NCBI GenBank assembly: GCA_963580275.1 | Contig: OY756946.1 | Coordinates: 34,755,380-34,819,379 of the forward strand | Direction: 5' to 3' | DNA: 64,000 nucleotides | Origin: Crataegus laevigata | Lineage: Eukaryota; Streptophyta; Magnoliopsida; Rosales; Rosaceae | Translations under genes and position numbers: made by a program | In this document: positions 1 to 12,801 of the stretch, one piece after another | How the letters are laid out: each line of letters starts with the position of its first letter | Position numbering within the stretch: position 1 is the first letter of the stretch | The notes under the pieces: generated by a model | What the model was told of the DNA's origin: nothing | Database searches by the model: none | Seen by the model: only the letters and a program-made list of their open reading frames with translations

Positions 1-3000
1 AGCCCTCGTTCCCCTACGACAGTAGAATACTTGTCAGGGAACTTCATGATAGTGTCATGTATTGCTGCACGTCGGGCGGCATCATACACCTAAACAAAAA
101 TAATTATTTAGGTCAAGAAAGAGCACCGTAGATTAAACGATAAGCTTTTCAAAGAATAAAAACAAAAGAGATACTCATCCATCTTATACCTCTTCTTTTG
201 GTGCCGAAAGATTACCATAATGAATGTTGTGAAATATCGTATCATTGAAAAGCACCTGCCAACCACAAAATATTTCCTTATTAGGCTGTTACTACTTAAG
301 ACCAGCAAGATCCTGCATAGCCACCTCAGAGTTTGCCGTAGTACCAACTAAAACCAGAAACAAAACAAAAATGAAGTTGCGTATTTGGACTTACTGTATC
401 TTGGGGCACAACACCAATAGACTTCCGTACACTCTCAAGTGTCACATCCCGAATATCTTGACCATCTATCTTTATCTGTCAATGACAAACTTATTATGAG
501 AAAGAGAGGAATGCCCATTTGAATCATGATATACAATTTATTAAAACCTCTAAACTCAACCATTGCTTGGTCATCTCTAATCAAGTCACATTCATTGACC
601 AAAAAAAATCAAGTCATATTCAATCCAATTCCTTGTTTAGTTACATAGATTGTTATTTTTCAGGGAATATTTTATGTTCTTCCTTTTAATAATTCAATCT
701 TTAGCCATCCCTAGGTGTGTTACACCAAGATGTTTCCAGATACGTAGCAGATTAAAAATTTTAAACAGCTTAAAACATGCTTTGAGCTGACAAGTAGATT
801 GATGGCAAGTTCTTACTAGTACTATCATCATCATACACTTTGTCTAAATGATTAGAAATTGCAAACAGCATAAAAACTTTCAGCAATGACAATGAGCAAG
901 GCAAAATCTAACAAATGGCAACCACTAGCTACTTGAACCATCGGGATCAGATTCCAACACTAAGATAACAATGCATGCTTTGTAAATTAAGTCCATATTA
1001 TACAAATAGGAAAAAATAACAGAAAACAGAATTAGTTTGCTTACACTTCCAGAATGGGTGTCAAAGAACCTGAAGAGCAATCTGAGAATGGTGGACTTGC
1101 CTGCAAACAAATGCAAATTCAATACATACACGAACCCATGCATATTGAGTAAAAATAAAATAGCTGTACCATGCAATAGTACTAACAATAAAAGAAATAA
1201 ATATGCATGGGCATCACTTGCTTGCTTATCCTAATAACTGCCAGGCTAACATCAAGCAATAGCAGCAGAACTATGGTAGAACCATGTCACAAAGGTAGCA
1301 CACAAACCACAAACATACAGAATTTCATGTCGGACATTAAATTATGTCAATGCAGAAAGGAACATTGTATCAAGAGATTATCCCCTTACCACTTCCGCTG
1401 GTTCCAACAATAGCCACACTCTTTCCAGCAGGTACAACAAATGATATCCCATCAAGAATCTTCCTTTCTGTCAGGTAACTGCATAAATGGAAAATAAGAA
1501 AATACAGCGCATCAGCAATGGATCATATAAACAATACACTTATTATAATATCACATGCAAATCTGTGACATAAAGATCACGTCTATCATCCAAGAAACCC
1601 TTTACATCATCATGCTAAGTTGCTAACTATGTCGACCACTCTATAAGTACTGGATGATATATCAACAACAGAACAGCAAAGCCTTCACTCACACCCAATT
1701 TAAGCCTTCTTCCCAGATCCAGTTCTTTTAAACACCCAAAATTATAAAAGAAACAAAGTCTTCAAACTCTCAGCCTTTATATATTAAAAATCAATGAGCT
1801 TGAAATGCTCCAATAATAATAGAAGGATAGAAAGAGAAGCATACACCACCTGAAGTGTACATTGTCAAACTGAATGCTTCCCCCGCGTAACTCCAGATGC
1901 TTTGCATCAGCTTTGTCACCAATTTCAACCTTTTCCTATGGTAGTAACGAAAACAAAAGTACCGAGTTGAAACAAGAAAAAGGTATTAGAAACTGAAAAA
2001 TTGCCATCTCACCAATGTACAGGATAACAAATATCAAAATAACGTTAATGGCAAACAAAATCTCTCTCATTCTTATAAAAGTTATAAGTACAAAGTAAAA
2101 ACCCAAAAGTAAAAAAATAAGAGTTGTTTATATTTCCTTCTTGTTTCTTCCTTAACAAGGCTTGAAAATAGAAGGAGCATAGGTTTTGTCTGTTATAAGA
2201 TAGATTTTCTTATAGTGAATAAGTGAATAAAAATAAAGATGAAGAGAAACACTCTATACATCAACTGAAAGCCAACTTGCAAGTAAACTGTGAAGTTCCT
2301 TCATTTACCTCCAGCAACTGAAACATAGATTTCATGTCAACCAGACTCTGTATAGTCTCACGATAAACACTACCAAGGAAATTGAGTGGAAGCGAGAGCT
2401 GGAATAGAAGTCCATTCACCATTACCTGTATATTGATTCAACCATAATTTGAATTACCATAAGAGAATCCCTTCGCAACAAACAAATTTCAAAATCTAAG
2501 TCGGCATCTCAAGGAAAATTACCAAATCACCAACTGTCATATTGCCACTCATAATACCATTTGAACACAACACCATAGCAGTTGATAGAGCTGTGCTAAA
2601 TATAATATTTTGGCCGAAGTTCAGAAAAGCCAGACTGCGTTGTGTTTTTAAAGCAGCATCCTCATACCCTGAAAGATAAAATAACGACAGCAACAGAAGA
2701 AGCATTAAGAAACCATGAAAATAAGATTTTAAGGTATATGGGTGCGAGTTCAATTTAAACTCAGAAAAAAACTTACAATTATTAGAGCAAGCAAACCAAA
2801 AATATTTCAGGGAGGAACAAACATGTCCAATACCATGTGAACAAATACCCCAAAAAGCACATTCAATAAAAGTAAAATAAAAGTAAGCTTGGAGGAATGC
2901 CACCTGAGATTACCATGCAAACCCATAAATGCATGAAACAGAAGGAAGCATCAAGGTTGGTTCAGGAAATAATTATCTTGACAAGGAAGCAAGCAGCACA

Positions 3001-5601
3001 TATGTATGTCGTGAATAAATACATGTTTATGCCTAACTTCAAAATAATTTGACATTTTATGACTTTAAGTTTATCAGAAAGACTAATAGCAGCTTTTACA
3101 TTTTGTGTACCATGAACTAGTGGGTTTAATTCATATTAGTTTCCAAACCAATGCTAATTCAGGGAAAAAAAACTTACTTTTTAAGTACTCGTCATATTTC
3201 GTGGCTTCAAAAGATTCGTTATTGAAATATTTCACAGTCTGTAGAAAGAAAACTGCATCAGATGACGAAACAACAGAACATCAACTTGTGAATAAAGTGA
3301 GTAGAAGCCATACAAAGTACATCATATTACCTCATAATTTATAAGTGAATCGATTGCCCTTGTACTAGCATCATTATCAGCGTTATTCATGGCCTTCCTA
3401 AACTTAGTCCTCCACTGTAAAGGCAGGAAAATCATTAACAAAAAGTTCATAAACCAAAAGCTATCAACATCTCGATAGACAGGATAAGGTGATGAAGTGC
3501 AAGATATTTCTAGACATATATCAATATGGCATAGTATGCATGTATGAATAGAAAAGTACAGACCAATACAGACCACTAATAAAAGAAAAAAGGTGTGACC
3601 AACAAGGAATGGAAATTAGAGCATCCCCAAGAGGACCCTTCATATTTAGTTAAAATTACTAAAAATTTATTTCTGCTAGCCACTTTTGTATTGTTACTCC
3701 AACCCTGCTCCCGACTTATAGTAGTCATGAATGTTTCTAAATTTTTTCTCTCTCCAGAATATTCAAATCGAAAGAGTTTGCTTGCTAATTATATTAAAAT
3801 ATTAGATAGCCAGTCACTAGGAATCACTTTCTCTCCCTCATATGTATGAGATCGTAGAGGTTGAGTAATTTTTAGGGGCAAACAGCTAGTAGTATGATGG
3901 GGGCATCTTTATGAAACTTCTCTATATTTTAGCTATGGAAATTTCATTAGCTAGTCCTTCGCAGATGCTCTCAGAAACAGGAAAAAAAGTGCACAATTCA
4001 TTCCAGAGACTACAAGCAAACGATTGACAAGAGACACAATACCTGTGTGACAGTCAATGTAAATGCGACATAAGCAGCAACTGATAGTGAAGTTATCCAT
4101 GCAAAAGGTGCTCCAAATTTGTAAGCCAGTATACCTGAAACCATAGATATCTGGAAGGGTGCATGTCAAATCAGTTGAATTTGTTCAGAAACTGTAATGT
4201 AGTTCTGTTATATATACGAATTACGAAGCAAGATGGAACCTCAACCTCCGTACAAATAACAGCACAAGGTTACTAACTCCAGTGTCTTTATACATGTCAA
4301 CAAGATTGACAATAACCAAAGGTACAGATCATACCTCTAAGATGGTGGGTACAACGTTGAACACCATAGATGAGAGAATAAAATTTATTGCTCGGCTACC
4401 ACGGTCAATTATTCTATTTAGTGCACCGGTTTCTCGACTGAAATTACATTAGACAAGGGATAACGCAATTGTAAGCATGCAACTAATAGCTCAAAATATC
4501 AACTTTATTGAAAAGCTGTTATTATAAACTAAAGCACAATATCTCCCCAAAGGACAACTAAATTCTCAACCCTCCCCTACAACTAATTCATACATTCTTA
4601 AAAAAACATGGAAAGTAATAGATATGGATACCTAAGATGATATCGAAGATCAAGGTCGTGCAGATGAGAGAAGACCTGCAAAAAGTTTAAATTGCATTTG
4701 TCACGGAATGTAAAGCATCTAACTTCTTAGAGTAATCCAAGCATGCTATATGTGTAACCAACAAAGGATACATTTTGGAGAACGCTACATTCATACCTTC
4801 CTAGATACCGATCGGATTGTTCGCAACGCTACCTTAGAAAACACGGCAGTCCGCAATTCTGCAACGATATTTGCGCAAAATTTTAGATATAAACATCAAC
4901 CCAGTTCCAAATTCACGTATATAAACATGTTACTGAAGCAAGAATATCCAAAGAAAATGGTATGAGCAAGCAATTACTTCATGCGTAGTAGTACCGTTGA
5001 AAGCAGAAGCACAAGTACGTGCAATCCCATATCCAATCAAAACGGAAGCCGGGGTTGCAAAAAGCACCAACTGGGTCGAATTGGCTGCGGTGAAAGAAGC
5101 CAGAGCAGTGGCATTCCCGGTAGCCGAGCTCAACCAATCAACAGCAAGCTTGAAAAGGAAGGGCACCTGCACATTGAGGACCTTCGCTCCAACCAAGAAC
5201 CCCAACGCAGCAATGACCCTGATGCGGAACTCATAGTTATCTTTCATCCACAAGTAACTGGCGAGAGTTCGGAAAATCTGCACGTTCGTAATCTGTTCGA
5301 CGGAATTCCCTTTAGAAACTCTAGGGGTCGGGTTGTTCTTGTCCGGCAAAGTGGAGAACAATGACCGCCGGTCCGCCGGAGAGGGGGCCGACGTGGCATC
5401 GGCGATGAAGGCGCTGATGCGGAAAGGGAGTAATGATGCTGTGCGGACGGGGTTCGAAGTCAAAAGCTTTGGGAGACGAATGGGGCTGCCGTGGAAGGCG
5501 GTTCTGGCGGCGAAGGCGGTTGAATTGAAGCTCAGGTGGGGTTTGTGGTGGAGGAGAAGCCCGCCGATTCTGTACCATTTCGACGCGGTGGAACCCAGCA
5601 T
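1..5601 (-). CDS. ABCB25: Mitochondrial half-ABC transporter, ATM3/ABCB25 type (3' end outside window)
   Basis: Inner-membrane mitochondrial exporter of the Atm1/ABCB7 family. In plants it exports a glutathione-linked sulfur species needed for cytosolic Fe-S clusters and molybdenum cofactor. Fifteen exons are visible: 5601-4995, 4858-4797, 4675-4632, 4437-4335, 4150-4043, 3414-3331, 3238-3178, 2668-2523, 2425-2309, 1935-1850, 1478-1390, 1100-1045, 475-395, 255-190 and 89 to the edge. They encode about 600 residues of a family protein of about 730. The N-terminus is rich in Arg, Ser and Ala, like a mitochondrial presequence. The membrane domain follows, including the conserved WRTKFRKAMNNADNDAS and LNFGQNIIFSTALSTAM segments. 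Walker A (GTSGSGKST) is split across exons 11 and 12. The Q-loop (GVVPQDT) is in exon 13. The LSGG signature and Walker B lie beyond the left edge. The start is the first ATG of the presequence. No lesion was seen. The family call is secure; the exact paralogue (ABCB23/24/25) is less so. Confidence 0.95.
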
Positions 5602-5894
5602 TCTTCTTGTTGTCGTTGCTTGGACCCAGCAAGGTTATTTCATTGGGAAAATCTGAAAACCCTAAATTGGGAGGGATAAATGGAGGAAGGGAAGGATGAA
5701 TCAGGACGGAGAAGAAGGGAAGGGGGGAGGAAGTCAAGGTTGATTCTTTGATGATTCTGTGTGTGTTAAAAGCCAACGTTCTAAGCATTTTACTTGCCGG
5801 GAGTATTTGGGTATGGTGTGGTTGCCGGGCCAAGGAAAGTGGTGTGAGCCCCAAGGCGATTGGGAGTCCACATGTTAGAAAGCGTCGCCAATTG

Positions 5895-6125
5895 GAGCCG
5901 TTTGAAAGTATTTTTAAAATAATTAGCAAAATATTTTTAAAGAAAATGTTTTTGAGTTTTAAAAACACTTAAATGTTATTTTTACAAGAAACATTAGTTA
6001 TGTGCTTTTGGTAAGAAGCACTTTCAATATTCACTCTTGAATTTTTAGTGAAGATTGGTTCAAAAATTATTTTCATCAAAAACATTTTTAGTCATTTTAA
6101 TAACAATTTCAAACAAATCATTAGG
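5895..6125. repeat. MITE-like imperfect inverted repeat
   Basis: The left arm (from about 5897, CCGTTTGAAAGTATTTTT) is repeated in inverted, imperfect form by the right arm ending near 6120 (AATTTCAAACAAATC). The TTTGAAAGTATTTTTAAAA type of terminus resembles small hAT-derived elements. A weaker relative lies near 45080-45300, ending TTTCAAACAAGCTC. No clear target duplication was found. Confidence 0.45.
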
Positions 6126-6691
6126 GGTCGTTTGATAATCATAGCAAATTAGAGTATCTTGCATGTGATTATAACGAGTTAAACTACTCTATGTATTGTA
6201 AATTAATTTACGATAAAATCTAAAATCTAAACTTTACCAAATAAGATTATCTTAGTTGGTCTTGAGAACGTCATGAGAACGTCGGGGGTATAAGATTCAA
6301 GTTCAACAAATTAATAATTTTATAGTGAAACGTTGATGCAATGGATCTCCCTTTTGAAGTTCATGAAACCTATAATTTATTGTATGTTACGTCAAGTGCG
6401 CATTAACATTTTGCTTAAATTGAATGAAACTTTTACTCAACATTTTCCAACATAATTTCAAAATACATTTCGAAACGTTAACTTTTTAACTTGATGGAAT
6501 CGACATGCAGTTGTGAGATTCACCAAGTCAAGAATTTATGACAACTTGCATTCTATTCGTCTTTTAAGTAGCCAAGTATCGTTTTTTTATTTTATTTTAA
6601 TTTTTGTCAAACATAATAGAAGAAAGAGTAGTAATTTCTTATCTTTGTTGTACACCATACAAACGCATTGTCTTGGCATTATCTCCCACAC

Positions 6692-6765
6692 CATCACTAC
6701 CTTTCTTTCAAGTTAGAATATGGCAGTTTGCATCACTACCTTTCTTTCAATTTAGAATATGGCAG
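6692..6765 (+). repeat. 39-bp-period tandem duplication over the NdhN start codon
   Basis: A 35-bp segment beginning CATCACTACCTTTCTTTCAA and ending ATATGGCAG occurs at 6692-6726 and again at 6731-6765, with one mismatch. The duplication copies the start-codon context, so an extra ATG lies 39 bases upstream of the genuine one. Confidence 0.9.
6720..6755 (+). promoter_or_regulatory. Upstream ORF in the NdhN leader
   Basis: The ATG at 6720 opens an 11-codon frame that closes with TAG at 6753-6755, three bases before the main ATG at 6759. It arises from the tandem duplication of the start region. If the transcript starts upstream of 6720, this uORF would be met first and could lower translation or demand reinitiation. 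Transcript start is unknown. Confidence 0.55.
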
Positions 6766-7746
6766 CTGCAAACTGCTTCAAGCATGGAACAATACTTCCT
6801 GTCTCCGCGAATCTCCGGCAAAAGCGACCACCGCCACGAAGCAGCTTCATCGGAAACAAGGAGCTGAAGGGAAACAGAAGTATGGTGCTAATGATGGGAT
6901 TGAGTGGAGGAAATGGAAATTGTAAGGCATCCAAGAGGGCTGGGATGATAAGGTGTGGGAGAGGGATAGAGGACTTCATAGGAGGGGACTTGGTGAGATT
7001 TGATCTTGGCCGTTGGCTTTCAGACGTGGAAGAGCACAAGGCCTTAGCCGTCTACTCTCCCCATGAGGGAGGGTACGAGGGCCGCTACCTTAACCGCCTG
7101 ACCTACCAAGGTTACTATTTCCTCGACCTTAGCGCGCGAGGGCTTGGTGATCCCGAGACCACCCTCACCAAGGTTCACCCTGTTTGTCCGGTGAGTTCAG
7201 ATATCTAACATGTTATGTTATCAAATTATTAGTCGTCATCTAGCCCTTCATTTTGTTTTCCTTATTCAAATGTTGTTGGAAAGCAGCCTCATCTAGGGAA
7301 GCAGCCCATATCAAGGTGGTACTTTCCACCAGAGGTGGATTACAGGCTTGCCGCTCTGCCTCCAAAAGCCAAAGGCCTTGTAGTCTGGATCATTGAAGCC
7401 AAGGTATTTACTCTTGCAGACAAAAGCAGAGTGCGAAAATCACTTCCCAAAGCAAAATCGGAATTCAATCACTCTAATGTTGTCCCGTGTACTTCAGGTT
7501 CTGTCGAAGGCGGAATTGCAGTTTCTTGCTCTGCTTCCCACGCTCCGTCCCAAAGTGAGGGTCATCGCCGAGTGTGGAAACTGGTAATGCCAAGTGCCCT
7601 TTTGTCCTCCATATTTAGGTGTTCATGCCTACTTTCATACCATAGATCATCTTACGATTATGTCAAAAAACCGATACATTGGCAGGAGGAAATTTGTGTG
7701 GAAGCCACTCAAAGAAATTTCGGGACTAACTGCTAACGAGGCATGA
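6759..7746 (+). CDS. NDHN: NAD(P)H-quinone oxidoreductase subunit N, chloroplastic
   Basis: Stroma-facing subunit (subcomplex A) of the chloroplast NDH complex, which feeds electrons from ferredoxin to plastoquinone in photosystem I cyclic flow. Four exons (6759-7190, 7287-7403, 7498-7583, 7686-7746) have GT-AG introns and give 231 residues. Residues 1 to about 70 look like a transit peptide. The conserved core follows: HKALAVYSPHEGGYEGRYLN, YYFLDLSARGLGDPETTLTK, RWYFPPEVDYRLAALPPKAK, GLVVWIIEAK, and VRVIAECGNWRKFVWKPLKE in the last exons. Length is close to the roughly 210 residues known in Arabidopsis; the extra is in the transit peptide. It lies divergent to ABCB25 and convergent with SCC4. 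The start was chosen because the core follows in frame; an upstream ATG at 6720 is closed by a stop. Confidence 0.95.
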
Positions 7747-8279
7747 GAACAAGAGCAAAGACAATCGATGAATTCAAGTCGCTCTCATCCTGCACTTACC
7801 GTTGCTTAGCAGTGCTGCATTTTCTTTATCCATGGCACAAGAAAACGCTAAGAGTTTTCACTGTTGCCGTTGTTTAGCGGTGCTGCATTTTCCCTGATCG
7901 TTTCATCCAAACATTGTAATCAATCCGCGTTCATCCGACATACAATTTTGACCATGTAATCAGCCTACTGCATGACATGAAACCAAACAAGCATCTGTAT
8001 TGCATTGCACTGATGACATAAACTACGTTTCCCAAGGATCAAGGAATCATGTAAATATGGTAACGCTGCGCGATAACATTATATTTGCCAAAAATTATAC
8101 AGCATTTCTCATACCAGTGCTAACAATAGTACCGCTACTCTCTCGCTGGAGTTAACCTACTTCACAACACTATACATAGATTTCAAACTGCTCAACTTCA
8201 ATCTCCTCTAAGTTATCAGTCTCCCATTTTCCCTAAGAAGGGAAAAATAGAGGATGTTTCGAACTGTACAAGTCAGAAT
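7747..8279. other. Convergent 3' spacer between NDHN and SCC4
   Basis: This 533-bp stretch lies between two convergent stop codons and must contain both 3' untranslated regions. A short repeat is visible: TTGCTTAGCAGTGCTGCATTTT near 7803 recurs with changes near 7869. No coding potential or element was recognised. Confidence 0.6.
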
Positions 8280-11200
8280 CTAAATTCTCCTCTTCCCGCG
8301 TCTTCCTGAGTCTAAATCAACTAGCCTTGATGACGAATGAGTGGGCAACTGGGCAGATAGACCAATAGATTCTGGAATGTCAAGACTGTCACTCATGGAT
8401 GGGCCCATGTTTGCACGATTGATGTCAACCCCGTGAAGTTGTTGTACTTCAACCTTCACTTGTTCAATCTGCAAGTTGTATGTACAAGAGAAATAATCAG
8501 CGAGTGCCCGTATTGAAAGAATAAATCATTGTTCAGACATGTCAAGCAACTTTGAGATGTGTTGCCCTCACTAGTTCAATATGGTGAATGGATGAATGTG
8601 CATCTGCAAGTCTCTTTTGCAGTTCATCCGCCCTTTTCTTCTGGAAATCAAGATTCTCCAATTCATGTCCCTTTTCGCCTAACTCTTGATACAAAGCTAC
8701 CACAAAAATAGCATGTATCAGCAGAATAAATCCAATGAAGATTCCAGTTAAAATCTACTCAATTGAGTTAGTTAAATGATGAAACCCGACATGCTTTACT
8801 AATATGCAGAAGGATGACCTAAAATAAACCGTAAACAAATTAAATTTCTTCCGGTTACAAAATATTTGTTCCAAAACTCTGATACATGAATGCAGAATGT
8901 GGTCATGTATACACATTTGGAACCATTAGAAAATAGGGAGCTTTTCACATAGCATTGCAAGTAAAAGGAAAAACGTAAATTTGATCAGTCCAGTCAGTGC
9001 ATATCACAACCTAGAGTGTGGCAGGGCTCTCTGTTGCATTAATGGAGAAACTAGATTGTCCGTTCTATATAATGAGCCAAAAGGAACATATATACCTGTC
9101 AGAATAGAGAGCACCGATATCTGTGCTGGGATATCGGAAAGTTTCTTTGCCAATGTTAAGGATGATCTCAAAATCTCTCTGGCCTGTCCAGGATCATGAA
9201 GAGCTAGTGCCAAACTCCCAAGGATTGTCAAATACTGTGAAACAAGCTGAAGGTTCCCTAAATGAGTATGTGTCAACTGCAAACCTTTGGCAAGTTGATT
9301 TCTGCACCAAAATGAGATTTATGAGAGTCAATGTTGTAAAAAGTTCAAGTATCATATCCGTTATCACGATTAGCTGGATATATAAGCTTATGTACACAAG
9401 AACTGAAATAAAGAGTAAACAAAAAGCAGAGCCTGGAGGACTTGGTTTCCATAGTAGTATTTTATGTTCTTCTCTTTGTCCGTATGGTTGGATCTGTAGG
9501 GTTAACCCCCGTGGGTCTCCTAGAAACCAGGGTTCAGCTAGACAGCAAATATTCATCACTTCATAGTTCGAAGGATATTAGTGCACTTTTCTTAGACAGC
9601 ATTTCAAGGAGTGAATTAATTAACAATATACAGAGGTGAAGAATAATTTGATACATCACTTGAAAATATTATCCAATGAAACAGAGTAGATAGATTAATC
9701 TCCACACAGCAGTCAAATTCAAAACTTTTCAACTTTCAAACAACAGTTTAAAAAATATAATGCCAACCACAAAAGATGATAAAGACTTGAATGTACCTTG
9801 CTTCCTGTAGATCTTGTTGCTTCATCAATAAAAGACCGTAGGCAAAAAGAGCACTGGTTTTCTCTCGAACTCCAACAAATGAGTCCATCATTCTGTAAAC
9901 TGGTCCAATCAAGTCAAGTGCCTGCATCCAAACATCTATTTAGCAATGGGAAAATCCAAAGAAAAAAAAATGAAAACTACTTGCAAAATACTAAATTTTA
10001 AAAACATATAAAAGCAACAGAACGGAAATTACAGAAAACCTTTCACCTGTGTAGATGATTCAGAATCACCAATGCAGATGTAGGATACAGCTGCATAAAT
10101 TTGGCAGATAGCTTGCATTGATTTACTCTCTGTCAGCTGCTCATACACAACACATGTAACACATAGTTTAGATGCCAAGGGAAATTACGTCCATATGTCT
10201 TATTTGTTTTGTTTACCTTTTACCAAACAGAATGAAATCTAACAAACATGGTAGAGGACACAAATTAGCATATTGCTCTCTCATTGTAAAAACAATAAAA
10301 CCTTCAATTTTTGGCTAGTGATATGCAGATACTGAAGTTCAAGAAATATTTACCTTTGCAGCTTCAACGTAATGGAAGGCTGCTTCATGATAACAGCCAA
10401 CAGCATGAGCATACTGCCCCCTGAGCATTTCGATGATGCTCTCACATGTCTGTAAAATTGTTGGGAAGCGCATAAACCAATTTTTCATCTGTACCAATGC
10501 CTGCAAGGTACAAGTATATTGATTTGACTATACTCATTACATGCAGTCACCTTGAGATTAAGAATAAACACAAGTATGTCTTGAGACATGCACTTACCTC
10601 TTGTGCTTCTACAAATTCAGATCGCGTCAACTCCATAGCCACTTTGTTTTCAAGAAACTGCATTAGTAGCGTCAAATACACACCAGCCATCCAGATAGCA
10701 GAGTGTTGCAAATTCACCTCTGCTCAGAAAATTTTAGGAAGGGTTGCTTTAACAATGTTCAAACAAAAATAAAAGCAATGTAACCATGTTATTATAGCCA
10801 CCTCAAAGTGAAGTTACCTCTCACACCATCAGTTATTCCAAGCTTCACAAGTTCCTCTGAAAAGAAAAAAGGAAAGGAATAAAAAAACCATAATAATTCA
10901 AGTTAAAATTGTGTATCACCATCAGTCAGAGGCTCATAGAATGAAATGTTAATCCCCCTCCCACCCTCCCTTCCCACAAAAATAAAAGGAGTAAAAAGAA
11001 AACCTTGGATAGTTTGAATTCCGGATTGTATACGCTTTCCACAGTCCTTAAAATTTCCTTTTGGACGACTCAACGCAACCATCATAAGATCAACAAGAGC
11101 ATAAACCGCACTCTTTGGTAGCCATTCCCCATCAAGAGGAGGCGGTGCTAGCTCAAGCTTATCTCCATATGTTCGTTTCATGTTTCCAAAATACGCTGGT

Positions 11201-12495
11201 TCCAGGGACCCCGGGGCAGTTGAACTCCATGTTGAAAGACTAGAGAGCTGGTGTTGGAGCAGAGCCTGTTTTTCAGACAATGCTGACCTCTCCCTGTGGT
11301 GTAGATCAAACCGGGAAAGACTCTGATTTACAGCATCGAGTTCCCTTCCCAGCTGCTGCACATGCTGCATTTGCTGCAAATCAGCCTTCATAGCAGCATC
11401 CAATCTTTCTACATGTACTCCAGCATTCTTGTAGTCACATATCCGGAGTCGATAAAATATGTGCAGCAGTTCATTATAGAAGAGTAAACCAAGGCATTGT
11501 TGCCTCTTTATGGGTGTAACCAAGCAAGAACGAGGTAAAAGCAAAAAAAGCAACCATTATCAGCATTACGGAAAGTATGGATTATAATAAGCAATGTAGA
11601 AAACTATTAAGACGGCCAGATGGGAACATACTTTCTGCGGGTCTAAGGACTCCCACACTTCATTGCATTTGGTAACAGCTCGCTCAACGGTACTCTCATC
11701 ATCCCATTGCATTAGGTGTACATGAAGGATAGAAGTTGCAAAGAACATCTAAAGCCAAAATGAGTAAATTAAGCCATGAAATTAACCTACAAGTAATGTT
11801 ATCTTGCCAGACAGTTTCGTTTACCTGTAACTCGGGATAATATATTTCAGCAGCGCAAACAAAACCGGCCTCCAAGGCGGAGATAGAACTACGGTAATCC
11901 CCCTCGATGATCAGAGCATTTGCAAGCTGAGAATTGAAGTTGCAAGACCATAGCTTGACCGTAATTCTTCAACAACACCACCAATCACAACACCACCAAT
12001 ATGAGATTTTAAGTTCCAAATACTTGAACAAAAACAACAATTACAAAAACGAAATGGGTATCAAAAGGGGCCGGAAAATTAAGCACTAAAAGTAGGGAAA
12101 TTGAAGGCTACTGGCACTGCTACTACATACTCGTGGCCGGCGGAAGCGGAAAGCTCGAGGGCTTTGTGGAGGATCTGCTTCTGCGGCGGAATGGCGCCGA
12201 CGAGGTGGTAGCACTGGCTGAGGAGGCTGTAGGCGCGGCACTTGAGGTCGAAGCAGGAAGGGATGGACTTGAGGAGCAGTTGAGCTCGCTCCAGGTGCGA
12301 CTTGGCGTGGTTGACGTTGTGCGAGTGCTTCAGGAGCAGGGTGGCGATACGGAGGCGCGTTTTGACTTCGACGATGGGGAAAAACGACACGTCGCTTTGG
12401 CATATGGCTTCCAGGCACTTCACCGCCTTCCCGATCTCCCCTTTCTGCTCCTGGTGGTCCGCCAGCGCCCACAGCCCCTCCGCCACCGCTTCCAT
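8280..12495 (-). CDS. SCC4: Sister chromatid cohesion protein SCC4 (MAU2 homologue)
   Basis: Subunit of the nuclear SCC2-SCC4 complex that loads cohesin on chromosomes; it binds the SCC2 N-terminus through a TPR-like superhelix. Twelve exons: 12495-12127, 11953-11825, 11748-11632, 11505-11004, 10856-10818, 10719-10598, 10500-10354, 10136-10047, 9921-9797, 9301-9096, 8696-8572, 8468-8280. They sum to 2160 bases (719 residues), close to the plant family length. The protein opens MEAVAEGLWALADHQE. Recognisable blocks include VNHAKSHLERAQLLLKSIPS, LFYNELLHIFYRLRICDYKN, GEWLPKSAVYALVDLMMVAL and GQAREILRSSLTLAKKLSDI. The last exon is a low-complexity tail ending GRRGKRRI, a possible nuclear localisation patch. 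The frame stays open upstream to a TTG at 12510, but the ATG at 12495 matches the family start. The first intron ends at a CAAG acceptor that keeps phase. No lesion seen. Confidence 0.93.
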
Positions 12496-12801
12496 CCCTC
12501 TCTCTCTCAATTTTAATTAATTAAGTATTTTAATTTTAGTTAATTAAGTAATTTCATGGAGAAGATCGGGAATTTGGGAGGGAGAAGCACTGAGTTGCAG
12601 AGTTATGGACTGTTTGTGTTCAGCAAGTCAAACGACATTACCAATCCTTCTTTGGTGTGTATGTGAAGCATACGGCTGGTCGTTTACATCCCGGACCCTT
12701 CCGTCCCACCCATTAATATTTGGAGCAATGAATAGCTGAGATTTAAAAAGAAAAGATTTAGATACGATGAAAATTACAAAAAAACTACTTCAATTATTAA
12801 T

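Larger units (their letters stand above)
5602..6758. other. Divergent intergenic region between ABCB25 and NDHN
   Basis: This 1.16-kb spacer separates two divergently transcribed genes and should hold both promoters. It contains a MITE-like inverted repeat (5895-6125) and a 39-bp duplication just before the NdhN start. I see no other gene. Confidence 0.6.

Noticed and set aside
4981..5656. Several plus-strand ORFs
   Set aside because: They lie antisense to exon 1 of the ABC transporter and have no recognisable protein features.
12495..12510. Start of SCC4 at 12510
   Set aside because: The codon there is TTG. The ATG at 12495 fits the family N-terminus.
12133..12516. Plus-strand ORF of 127 codons
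   Set aside because: It is antisense to SCC4 exon 1 in GC-rich coding DNA. The minus-strand frame matches a known family and splices in phase.
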